A stretch of DNA of 64,000 bases from Ferrimonas sediminum (GTDB lineage Bacteria; Pseudomonadota; Gammaproteobacteria; Enterobacterales; Shewanellaceae), in assembly GCF_900100175.1 (NCBI RefSeq), contig NZ_FNEM01000001.1:372001-436000 (forward strand), in the 5' to 3' direction. Of the stretch, positions 23,105 through 30,833 are shown piece after piece. The stretch's first letter is position 1, and every line of letters begins with the position of its first letter. Below the pieces are notes generated by a model, which saw nothing but the letters and a program-made list of their open reading frames with translations, ran no database searches and was not told the origin of the DNA. Made by a program: the position numbers and the translations under genes.

Positions 23105-24343
23105 CTAGCCGACCACGCTACCTAATTGGAAGATCGGAAGATACATTGCCACAACTAAACCGCCCACTAAGGTGCCAATGACCACCATCAGCAGGGGTTC
23201 GATCAGGCTAGAGAGGCCGTCGACGGCATCGTCCACCTGCATTTCATAGATGGTGGCAATCTTATTCAGCATCTCATCCAGTGCGCCGGACTCCTCGCCA
23301 ATCATCACCATCTGCACCAACATATCGGGAAAGCGCCGTTGGCCCCGCATCGCCATATTCATCTGCATGCCGGAAATCACCTCCTCGCGGATGGCTGCGA
23401 TGGCCCGGCGGTAGACCGCATTGCCGCTGGCGCCCCCGGCTGACTCCAGGCCCTCAATCAGCGGCACCCCGGCGGCAAAGGTGGTGGCCAGGGTGCGGGC
23501 AAAGCGTGCGATGGCGCCCTTATTCAGGATTGGCCCCACCAGGGGCAGCGTCAGCAGCAGCGCATCGATGCGATCGCGAAAGAGAGCGGAGCGGCGGTGG
23601 CAGACCAGAAAGCCCCATACTGACGCCACCAGGCCAGCAACGAAATAGGGCCAGGCGTGTTGCAGGAATCGCGACAGGCCGATCACCATCTGGGTGAACG
23701 CCGGCAGCCGGGCATTGAAGCTGGCAAAGATCTCTTCAAACTGCGGTACCACAAACAGCAACAGAATCACGGTGACAATCACCGCCACCACGATCACCGC
23801 CGTGGGGTAAAACATCGCCTTCTTGATCTTGGATTTCAGTGCCTCGGCCTTCTCCCAGTAAGTGGCAATCCGGTCGAACACCCGATCAAGGGCGCCGGAA
23901 TGCTCGCCAGCCTGAACCAGGTCGCAGTACAAATCGTCGAAGTGCAGCCGGTGTGGTCGCAATGCCTGGGACAGGGGCAGGCCGGCTTCCACCTGCAGCA
24001 GTACCTCACCAAGCAACTGGCGCATGCCGGCCTTCTCATGGCCCTGGCTGATCATCTTTAGAGTGGTCACCAGCGGCACTCCGGCCAGCAGCATGGTGGC
24101 GATCTGGCGGGTGATCACCGCCACGTCCATGGCGTTGACCTTGGCGTTGCGGTTCAACAGGGGCTGAGGCTTGCGTTTCAGCCGGATGGCGTGAATCCCC
24201 TGGCGCCGCAACTGGCCCCGGGCTTCTTCCAGGCTGTGGGCCCGAATCTCGCCCTTGGTCCGCTGGCCGGCGCGGTTGGCACCTCGCCACAGGTATTCGA
24301 TGATTTTCGGCTGCACAGCCGGTGCCGCCTTGCTGATGGACAT
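23105..24343 (-). CDS. pilC: PilC, type IV pilus inner-membrane platform
   Basis: 412-residue platform protein on which PilB assembles pilins. It contains two T2SSF domains, at about residues 75-200 and 280-400, each followed by a hydrophobic segment, with three predicted membrane spans in all. Typical sequences are ITRQIATMLLAGVPL, LVQAGEHSGALD and the repeat-equivalent MVMIGEESGALDEML. It starts 8 bases after pilB. Confidence 0.95.
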   Translation of the reverse strand: MSISKAAPAVQPKIIEYLWRGANRAGQRTKGEIRAHSLEEARGQLRRQGIHAIRLKRKPQPLLNRNAKVNAMDVAVITRQIATMLLAGVPLVTTLKMISQGHEKAGMRQLLGEVLLQVEAGLPLSQALRPHRLHFDDLYCDLVQAGEHSGALDRVFDRIATYWEKAEALKSKIKKAMFYPTAVIVVAVIVTVILLLFVVPQFEEIFASFNARLPAFTQMVIGLSRFLQHAWPYFVAGLVASVWGFLVCHRRSALFRDRIDALLLTLPLVGPILNKGAIARFARTLATTFAAGVPLIEGLESAGGASGNAVYRRAIAAIREEVISGMQMNMAMRGQRRFPDMLVQMVMIGEESGALDEMLNKIATIYEMQVDDAVDGLSSLIEPLLMVVIGTLVGGLVVAMYLPIFQLGSVVG

Positions 24344-24351
24344 GGCGCCTC

Positions 24352-25911
24352 CTAGAAGCTGGTGATGCGGTTAATCTCTGCCAGGCTGGTGAGCCCCTGG
24401 GCCACCTTGGCCAGCCCCGACTCTCTCAGTGGCACCATCCCCTGCTTGCGGGCCAGGGCCTGCAGGGCCAGGGAGGTGCCACCGGCCATGATCAGTTCCG
24501 CCAGGGCGGGGTTCATGGGCATCAGTTCGTATACTCCCAGTCGGCCTTTGAACCCGCCGGTGCAGTGGCTACAGCCGACGGCCCGATACAGGGTCAGGCC
24601 GCCGTCGACCTGTTCGCGACTGAACCCCTCCCGAGTCAGGACCTGTTGCGGGAGGGATTCCGGTTGTTTGCAGTGGGGACAGAGGCGCCGACACAGGCGC
24701 TGGGCGATGATCAGCGACACCGAGGCGGCGATGTTGTAGGGGGCCACCCCCATGTTTTGCAGCCGGGTCAGGGTCTCGGCGGCGGAGTTGGTGTGCAGGG
24801 TCGACAGTACCAGGTGACCGGTCTGGGCTGCCTTAATGGCAATCTCGGCGGTTTCGAGGTCCCGAATCTCCCCGACCATCACCACGTCGGGATCCTGGCG
24901 CAGGAAGGCACGCAGTGCGGTGGCAAAGCTGAGGCCGGCTTTGTTGTTTATCTGTACCTGGTTGATGCCGTTGAGGTTGATCTCCACCGGGTCTTCGGCG
25001 GTGGAGATGTTGCGTTGGGCGGTGTTGAGAATGTTCAGACCGGTATAGAGAGACACGGTTTTTCCCGAGCCGGTAGGGCCGGTGACCAGAATCATCCCCT
25101 GGGGCCGGGCCAGGGTGTCGCAGAAGCGGGCTTTCTGATCCGGCTCGTAGCCGAGGGCGTCGATGTTCAGCAGTGCCGCCGAGCCATCGAGTATCCGCAT
25201 TACGATCTTCTCCCCAAACAGGGTCGGCAGGGTTGAGACCCGAAAGTCGATGGATTTTTTCCGTCCCAGCCGCAGCTTGATCCGGCCGTCCTGGGGCAGG
25301 CGTCGCTCGGCGATGTCCAGTTTGGACATCACTTTCAGCCGGGCGGAGATGCGACTGGCCAGGTTCACCGGTGGGCTGGAGATGGGGTGCAACACGCCGT
25401 CGATGCGAAAGCGGATGCGGTACTCCTTTTCATAGGGTTCAAAGTGCAGATCCGAAGCACCGCGCTTGATGGCATCGGTGAGCAGTTTGTTGATGTAGAT
25501 GACGATGGGGGCGTCATCCTTGGAGGGGCCAGGATCGTCAACGGCGGCGTCGCTGCCGTCGTCCACTTCGATGCTGCCCAGGTTCTGCTCATCCAGTTCA
25601 CTCAGCTCCAGGGCATCGAAGTCGTTTTCCAGGTAGCCGTCGATAAAGGCGCCCAGAGGCTCTTCGGCGACCAGGATGGGGATCACGTGGTGGCCGGTAT
25701 TAAACTCGAAATCCTCCAGCGCGGTCAGGTTGGCCGGGTCGCTGGTGGCCACAAACAGGTGTTGTCCCCGCTTGCCGATGGGCAGGCAGCGATACTGCTC
25801 CACCAGTCGCACGCTGATCTGCTCACCGGGCAGGTTGTCGGGGTTGAGGGCCTGAATGTCAAACAGCGGTGTGCCGAAGTCGACCGCCCGGCGGTACAGA
25901 GATTCGTCCAT
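24352..25911 (-). CDS. pilB: PilB, type IV pilus extension ATPase, short N-terminus
   Basis: Secretion ATPase powering pilus extension. Walker A G-P-T-G-S-G-K-T lies near residue 285, with the Asp box and Walker B ([12 protein letters not shown]) and the His box ([14 protein letters not shown]) after it. A tetracysteine zinc motif (C-x2-C and C-x2-C) lies near residues 410-455. The product has 519 residues, whereas PilB homologues are usually about 565. The missing part is the first 50 or so residues of the N-terminal domain: the sequence begins close to the [10 protein letters not shown] strand. Only one in-frame start (ATG 25911) exists, because the next upstream in-frame triplet that matters is the pilA stop. 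No good ribosome site precedes it. Confidence 0.93.
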   Translation of the reverse strand: MDESLYRRAVDFGTPLFDIQALNPDNLPGEQISVRLVEQYRCLPIGKRGQHLFVATSDPANLTALEDFEFNTGHHVIPILVAEEPLGAFIDGYLENDFDALELSELDEQNLGSIEVDDGSDAAVDDPGPSKDDAPIVIYINKLLTDAIKRGASDLHFEPYEKEYRIRFRIDGVLHPISSPPVNLASRISARLKVMSKLDIAERRLPQDGRIKLRLGRKKSIDFRVSTLPTLFGEKIVMRILDGSAALLNIDALGYEPDQKARFCDTLARPQGMILVTGPTGSGKTVSLYTGLNILNTAQRNISTAEDPVEINLNGINQVQINNKAGLSFATALRAFLRQDPDVVMVGEIRDLETAEIAIKAAQTGHLVLSTLHTNSAAETLTRLQNMGVAPYNIAASVSLIIAQRLCRRLCPHCKQPESLPQQVLTREGFSREQVDGGLTLYRAVGCSHCTGGFKGRLGVYELMPMNPALAELIMAGGTSLALQALARKQGMVPLRESGLAKVAQGLTSLAEINRITSF

Positions 25912-25914
25912 GAT

Positions 25915-25944
25915 GGCAGGCGGGGAGGTGCTGCCTCCCCTGCC
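25915..25944 (-). promoter_or_regulatory. Strong hairpin between pilA and pilB
   Basis: The 36-base pilA-pilB gap is almost entirely an inverted repeat. Eleven pairs (GGCA, GGGG, AGG against their complements) form with a 3-base bulge and a 5-base loop. No U-tract follows on the reverse strand. It ends 3 bases before the pilB ATG, so the only purine-rich ribosome-binding candidate is locked in the stem. A role as attenuator or 3'-end stabiliser giving much more pilA than pilB mRNA is inferred. Confidence 0.6.
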
Positions 25945-25947
25945 GAA

Positions 25948-26385
25948 TCAGCACAGACCGGCGGCGACGCAGGTGCCGGATTGGGCCCAGGAGAGGGTAC
26001 CGGCGCTGGCCGTGGGCGTCAGGATGTAGGTGGCACTGTCGACACCGGCGACGGCGGTGGCAGTGATGCCGGCGGCGGTGTAGGTCACCGAGGCGACATT
26101 GGCACCGCCGGCGGCGCCGGCGACGTTGCCGTCGGCGTCGATGCTGACTTTACCGCTGCAGGCGGTGTGCACCGCGGCGGCGTTGCCGGTGGTACCGTTG
26201 GTTTGCACGCACACCTCGATTTGGGTCTTGATGGAGCCGGTGGCCGAGATGACTTCACTGAACTTGGCTCGTTTGGTGTAGGTCTGGTAAGCGGGCAGGG
26301 CAATGGCGGCGAGAATGCCGACGATGGCCACCACAATCATCAGTTCGATCAGGGTAAAACCACCGGCGTGTTGACGGATTTTCAT
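25948..26385 (-). CDS. pilA: PilA, major type IVa pilin
   Basis: 145-residue prepilin. The class III leader M-K-I-R-Q-H-A-G-G is followed by F-T-L-I-E-L-M with the glutamate at position 5 of the mature protein, the cleavage and methylation site of PilD. A hydrophobic helix follows (residues 10-35), then an Ala/Thr/Gly-rich globular head. A C-terminal disulfide loop is likely between the cysteines of [11 protein letters not shown] ribosome site GGAAAGGAG precedes the ATG. Its order pilA-pilB-pilC-pilD matches the E. coli ppdD-hofB-hofC position before nadC. Confidence 0.94.
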   Translation of the reverse strand: MKIRQHAGGFTLIELMIVVAIVGILAAIALPAYQTYTKRAKFSEVISATGSIKTQIEVCVQTNGTTGNAAAVHTACSGKVSIDADGNVAGAAGGANVASVTYTAAGITATAVAGVDSATYILTPTASAGTLSWAQSGTCVAAGLC

Positions 26386-26465
26386 CAGGATACTCCTTTC
26401 CAGAAACGGCTGTCCTTGTCATCGCCCCGGAACTCCTTCCCAGAGCGGCTTCCACTATCAAAACT

Positions 26466-26493
26466 AGTACAGGATGGGGGTGACACAAGCCAA
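26466..26493 (-). promoter_or_regulatory. Possible sigma-70 promoter for pilA
   Basis: On the reverse strand TTGGCT (26493-26488) and TGTACT (26471-26466) are 16 bases apart, about 75 bases upstream of the pilA ribosome site. I looked for a sigma-54 GG-N10-GC element, common for pilA in pseudomonads, and did not find one in this gap. Confidence 0.4.
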
Positions 26494-26567
26494 AAGCCGG
26501 CGCCTGAGTCTGCTTTTCGAGGTGAATTGGGTGGTTGTGACTGAAAAGGCGGGAGATTTAGGAAAAG

Positions 26568-26595
26568 AAAAACGGCACCCCGAGGTGCCGTTTTT
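26568..26595 (-). terminator. Bidirectional-looking terminator after nadC
   Basis: AAAAACGGCACC and GGTGCCGTTTTT form a 12-bp stem with loop CCGA, 6 bases beyond the nadC stop. The run of T on the reverse strand makes it a terminator for nadC. It separates nadC from the pilA promoter region. The rest of 26386-26567 holds no gene I can support. Confidence 0.88.
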
Positions 26596-26601
26596 GGCGT
26601 T

Positions 26602-27447
<846 letters not shown>

Positions 27448-27954
27448 TTACTTCCTGATTGTGAGCGTTTGACCACGTTGCACCAATTCCAGATGCCTCA
27501 GGGCATTCATACCCAGAAGAATGGTGTCGTCGTGTTGGCCAGGGTTAAGGCTGGCATCCAGATTATACAAGGTAAGCGCCCCGATTTTGAGTGTTTCTAT
27601 TTGGGTTCGGTAAACGGTGACGGTGCCGTTGGCGGTGCTGACCGGAAACGGGGCGCCGGCCTGCAGCCCCAGCGATTCGGCCAGGTGCGCCGGAATGGAG
27701 GTGGTAGTGGCGCCGGTGTCCAGCATCAGGGTCACCGGCATCTGGTTGAGCTGGCCACTGACCACATAGTGGCCGCGCTGGTTTTGCTGCAGCACCAGTT
27801 CGCTGCCGACGGCGTCCGGTTGCTGGTTGGGATTGAACTGCTGCTCCAACTTGTCGTCGAAATAGAGGTACAGCAGGCCCAGCAGCGACAACCAGGCCAG
27901 AATCAGCATCGGCTTTCCAAAGGGGCTGGTGGGGCGTGTCTTGTCCATCTTCAA
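27448..27954 (-). CDS. Membrane-anchored retropepsin-like aspartyl protease
   Basis: 168 residues: a basic N-tail, one membrane segment at about residues 15-32, and a single aspartyl protease fold with the catalytic motif L-D-T-G-A-T-T-T-S-I-P near residue 79. A later LGMNAL segment corresponds to the psi-loop hydrophobic-glycine end. It matches the TIGR02281-type clan AA proteases of proteobacteria, which are thought to act as periplasmic dimers. The substrate is unknown. Its stop lies 6 bases before the nadC start, so the two are likely cotranscribed, and it is divergent from ampD with a 39-base gap. Confidence 0.8.
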   Translation of the reverse strand: MKMDKTRPTSPFGKPMLILAWLSLLGLLYLYFDDKLEQQFNPNQQPDAVGSELVLQQNQRGHYVVSGQLNQMPVTLMLDTGATTTSIPAHLAESLGLQAGAPFPVSTANGTVTVYRTQIETLKIGALTLYNLDASLNPGQHDDTILLGMNALRHLELVQRGQTLTIRK

Positions 27955-27993
27955 CCTGTTACAGTGGCGATGGGATCATTATTAAGTTTCTGT

Positions 27994-28572
27994 ATGCAAA
28001 AGGCCAACAGCAATTACACTGAACTGGAGTCCGGCCTTCGCTGGCTGCTGGGTGCCGAGCACCGCTTTTCACCGTTTCAGGACGCCCGCCCGTTGGGGTG
28101 TGACGTCGATGCCATTGTCATCCACAACATCAGCCTGTGCCCCGGCCAGTTCGGCAGCGGTTACGTCGATCAGCTGTTTCTGGGTTGTGTTCAGGTGGAT
28201 CAGCCGGTGCTGGCGGATGTTCGGGGATTACGGGTGTCGGCGCACCTGTTTATTCGACGGGATGGCAGTGTGGTGCAGTATGTCCCGTTTGACCGCCGTG
28301 CCTGGCATGCCGGTGTCAGTGAACTGGCGGGGCGCAGCCGCTGCAACGATTTTTCCATTGGCATCGAGATGGAAGGCAGCGATGATCTGCCCTATTGTGA
28401 GGATCAATACACCAGCCTGGTTGAAGTAACGGCCGCTTTATTAGATGCTTACCCTCGAATCTCACGTGACCGGATTGTCGGTCACAGCGACATTGCGCCC
28501 GGCCGAAAGACCGATCCTGGCCCCGCATTTGACTGGCCCCGTTTTCTGACTGAACTGAACAAGGCGATGTAG
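27994..28572 (+). CDS. ampD: AmpD, 1,6-anhydroMurNAc-L-alanine amidase
   Basis: Cytoplasmic zinc amidase of peptidoglycan recycling, which trims anhydro-muropeptides. The 192-residue product from ATG 27994 has the zinc histidine in VIHNISLCPGQFG, a central FEIGIEMEG-like strand (FSIGIEMEG), and the terminal VGHSDIAPGRKTDPGPAFDW with the other His and Asp ligands. An in-frame ATG at 27970 would add 8 residues and cannot be excluded. ampE follows immediately, as in E. coli. A much longer open frame continues upstream through nadC but is not coding. Confidence 0.94.
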   Translation: MQKANSNYTELESGLRWLLGAEHRFSPFQDARPLGCDVDAIVIHNISLCPGQFGSGYVDQLFLGCVQVDQPVLADVRGLRVSAHLFIRRDGSVVQYVPFDRRAWHAGVSELAGRSRCNDFSIGIEMEGSDDLPYCEDQYTSLVEVTAALLDAYPRISRDRIVGHSDIAPGRKTDPGPAFDWPRFLTELNKAM

Positions 28573-29421
28573 ATGGCACTGTTTTCCCTGTTGGTGGTAC
28601 TGATCCTTGAGCGCTTAAAGCTGATTGCCCCCATGTTGCAATTCAACGTGGTATTTGGCGCCTATCAGCGAACGGTGTTTAATGACGTGCAGTTGCGCTC
28701 TTGGTGGCGGATGGCGCTGGTGCTGGTGCTGCCGGCGGCCCTGGTGGCATTGCTGGCCCACGAAGTTCAGGGCGCCGCCTACGGGCTCTGGCACCTGGCG
28801 TTGTGGCTGCTGGTCGGGGTAGTACTGTTTGGCCACAGTGAGTTGAGAGAGCGCTTTAAGGAGTACCTGCAGGCAGCGTGTCGGGGCGATGTTCAGGCCT
28901 GCTTCCATACCGCAGACAAGGTGGACGTGGTGCCGATGGACGCGGTGTCGGAGAAGGAGCTTGGGCAACGGATGGGGCAGGTGGCGGCCTGGCTGAACTA
29001 CCGCTACTACGCGGCAGTGGCGCTCTATTTTGTGTTGCTGGGACCGGCGGTGGCGACCCTGTACTGCACGGTTCGTGCCTATCACGACCATTTTGAGCGG
29101 GCTCAGTTACACCGGCCGCTGGTTAAGCCGTTGCTGGCGCTGATGGATTGGCTGCCGGCCCGTATCGTGGCGTTTGGTTTTGCCCTTACCGGCCATTTCA
29201 GTCGCGCCCTGTCGGTGTGGTTGTCACTGGCCTTCCGGCCGACGGTGCCGGCCCGTGAGCTGATCACCGAAGTGGCGCTGGTGGCCGAGGAGATTCCGCT
29301 GGAAACCGCGGCACCGGTGTGCGTTCAGTCGACCCTGTCTCTGCTGAAGCTGGCTAAGCGCAATGTCACCCTGTTGTTGATAGTGGTCTCCCTGCTGACC
29401 ATCTTTGGCTTCCTTAATTAA
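28573..29421 (+). CDS. ampE: AmpE, inner-membrane protein of the ampDE operon
   Basis: 282-residue protein, the same size as E. coli AmpE (284), with four to five hydrophobic segments, at about residues 2-15, 45-60, 68-86, 150-170 and a C-terminal one near 262-280. Characteristic pieces are LLVVLILERLKLIAP at the start and GHSELRERFKEYL. AmpE has been described as a sensory membrane protein in beta-lactamase induction, but its biochemical role is unsettled. It starts on the base after the ampD stop. A 7-bp hairpin (29430-29448) follows the stop without a clear T run. Confidence 0.9.
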   Translation: MALFSLLVVLILERLKLIAPMLQFNVVFGAYQRTVFNDVQLRSWWRMALVLVLPAALVALLAHEVQGAAYGLWHLALWLLVGVVLFGHSELRERFKEYLQAACRGDVQACFHTADKVDVVPMDAVSEKELGQRMGQVAAWLNYRYYAAVALYFVLLGPAVATLYCTVRAYHDHFERAQLHRPLVKPLLALMDWLPARIVAFGFALTGHFSRALSVWLSLAFRPTVPARELITEVALVAEEIPLETAAPVCVQSTLSLLKLAKRNVTLLLIVVSLLTIFGFLN

Positions 29422-29817
29422 GCTAACGTCGCCGGTGTTCGACCGGCGGTTCTCCTCCTGCCGGTCGTTTTATCTCCCCCCTGGCCGGGTCGCCTTGAAT
29501 TAAGGTGGTCGTTTTTCTCACCAATGACGCTATCGGGACTGTCCGAAATCGCCTGCCACAGGTCGGAATTCACTTTTTGCGCCCTGGCGCGGGTGAGCCA
29601 GCGCACAAAAGCCCTTGGTCCCAGAGCAGTGCCGCCTAAAAAAACGGCAGCTTTAGGGGGTGTTCAGGGTCGATAGCAATAAAACTAAGTTTAATTGTCG
29701 GTTTTGCGAGCTGGTCGATTGATCTGTCTCTCAAAGGTCGGATGATCTAATGTGGCAGCAATCCTCGTTGCTTGCCAGAATCTTATTCATTGATTCTTTT
29801 GATATCGTTGCTATGTA

Positions 29818-29834
29818 AAGTGGTCATACCATTG
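29818..29834. promoter_or_regulatory. Upstream PdhR operator candidate
   Basis: The sequence AGTGGTCATACCATT contains the full GGTCATACC core of the E. coli PdhR consensus (reverse complement ATTGGTATGACCAAT). It lies about 130 bases upstream of the second, better site. The stretch 29449-29817 between ampE and this site holds no gene or clear element that I can support. Confidence 0.6.
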
Positions 29835-29906
29835 TGATAAGTCCCTGTTCGGTTTTGTCGATCGGGTCGATCTTTTAATTGCAATGTGTGATATCAATCA
29901 AAGTGG

Positions 29907-29936
29907 TTGCCATTAAAGAGTGTGATCTGGTACATT
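29907..29936 (+). promoter_or_regulatory. Probable pdhR-aceEF promoter
   Basis: TTGCCA (29907-29912) and TACATT (29931-29936) are 18 bases apart. A start near 29943 would place the operator at 29951-29968 at roughly +9 to +26, nearly the same geometry as the E. coli pdh promoter, where PdhR sits just downstream of the start and blocks transcription in the absence of pyruvate. Confidence 0.65.
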
Positions 29937-29950
29937 TCCGTTCGCACTAT

Positions 29951-29968
29951 TAATGGTCATACCAATTG
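29951..29968. promoter_or_regulatory. PdhR operator
   Basis: TAATGGTCATACCAATTG differs from the E. coli PdhR palindrome (AATTGGTCATACCAATT in this orientation) at one position. It lies 35 bases before the pdhR ATG, immediately downstream of the predicted promoter. This supports pyruvate-responsive autorepression of pdhR-aceE-aceF. Confidence 0.82.
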
Positions 29969-30002
29969 ACAAACCATTAACAGACTGGGAAGTTATCCGA
30001 CC

Positions 30003-30758
30003 ATGGCCTACCAAAAAATTAGCCAGCCTAAGCTGTCTGACGTCATCGTAAACCAACTGGAAAAGATGATTTTAGAGGGCAGCCTGAAACCGGGGCAGAA
30101 ACTGCCGCCGGAACGTGAGCTGGCGCAACAGTTTGAAGTGTCTCGACCATCACTGCGTGAGGCGATTCAGAAGCTGGAGGTTAAAGGCCTACTCAACCGG
30201 CGCCAGGGAGGCGGCACCTATGTGCAGGATCAGCTGTGGAAAAGCCTGGCCGATCCCCTGATTGAATTGCTGGCAGACAATCCAGAGACACAGTACGACT
30301 TACTGGAGTTCCGTCACGCAACCGAAGGTATGATGGCCTATTATGCAGCATTGCGGGGAACGGATTCGGACCGTGCAATACTGAAACAGCGAATTGATCG
30401 TCTTAATGAAGTTCAAGGTCAGCTGGAGCTTGAAGCGACGGCCATCGTGGACTTCTACCGGGCGGTGGCCGAGGCCTCTCACAACGTGGCAATGTTGCAC
30501 GTTGTATTGAGTCTTTCGCCACTGCTAGAGCGTAATGTTGCTGAAAACCTTGAGCTTCTTTATCGCCGTGAGGGCTCAGCACACTACGCCAACCTGCATC
30601 GGGAAGCCCTGTTAAAAGCGATCCTGAATCGCGAGCCCGAAGTGGCACGCAGAGCGTCCAACGAACATCTGGCCTACATCGAAGAAGTCACTATCGAAGT
30701 GCGCCAGGAGGACAGTCGTCAGCAGCGGAGTTTGCGACGCTTGCGAAACGACTACTAG
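30003..30758 (+). CDS. pdhR: PdhR, GntR-family pyruvate-sensing repressor
   Basis: 251 residues. The N-terminal GntR winged helix (about residues 9-77) contains KLSDVIVNQLEKMILEG, LPPERELAQQFEVSRPSLREAI and RRQGGGTYV, almost identical to E. coli PdhR in the recognition region, consistent with the conserved operators upstream. The C-terminal FadR-type (FCD) ligand domain has EFRHATEGMMAYYAAL, SHNVAMLHV and a late H-L-A-Y-I-E-E metal/ligand motif. It is followed after 72 bases by aceE. Confidence 0.96.
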   Translation: MAYQKISQPKLSDVIVNQLEKMILEGSLKPGQKLPPERELAQQFEVSRPSLREAIQKLEVKGLLNRRQGGGTYVQDQLWKSLADPLIELLADNPETQYDLLEFRHATEGMMAYYAALRGTDSDRAILKQRIDRLNEVQGQLELEATAIVDFYRAVAEASHNVAMLHVVLSLSPLLERNVAENLELLYRREGSAHYANLHREALLKAILNREPEVARRASNEHLAYIEEVTIEVRQEDSRQQRSLRRLRNDY

Positions 30759-30833
30759 CAGAATGCGAGTAAAGGCAGTCCAGATCCTCTGGGCTGCCCC
30801 ATCACAAGCAACGATGGAAAGAGGAACATTGTG

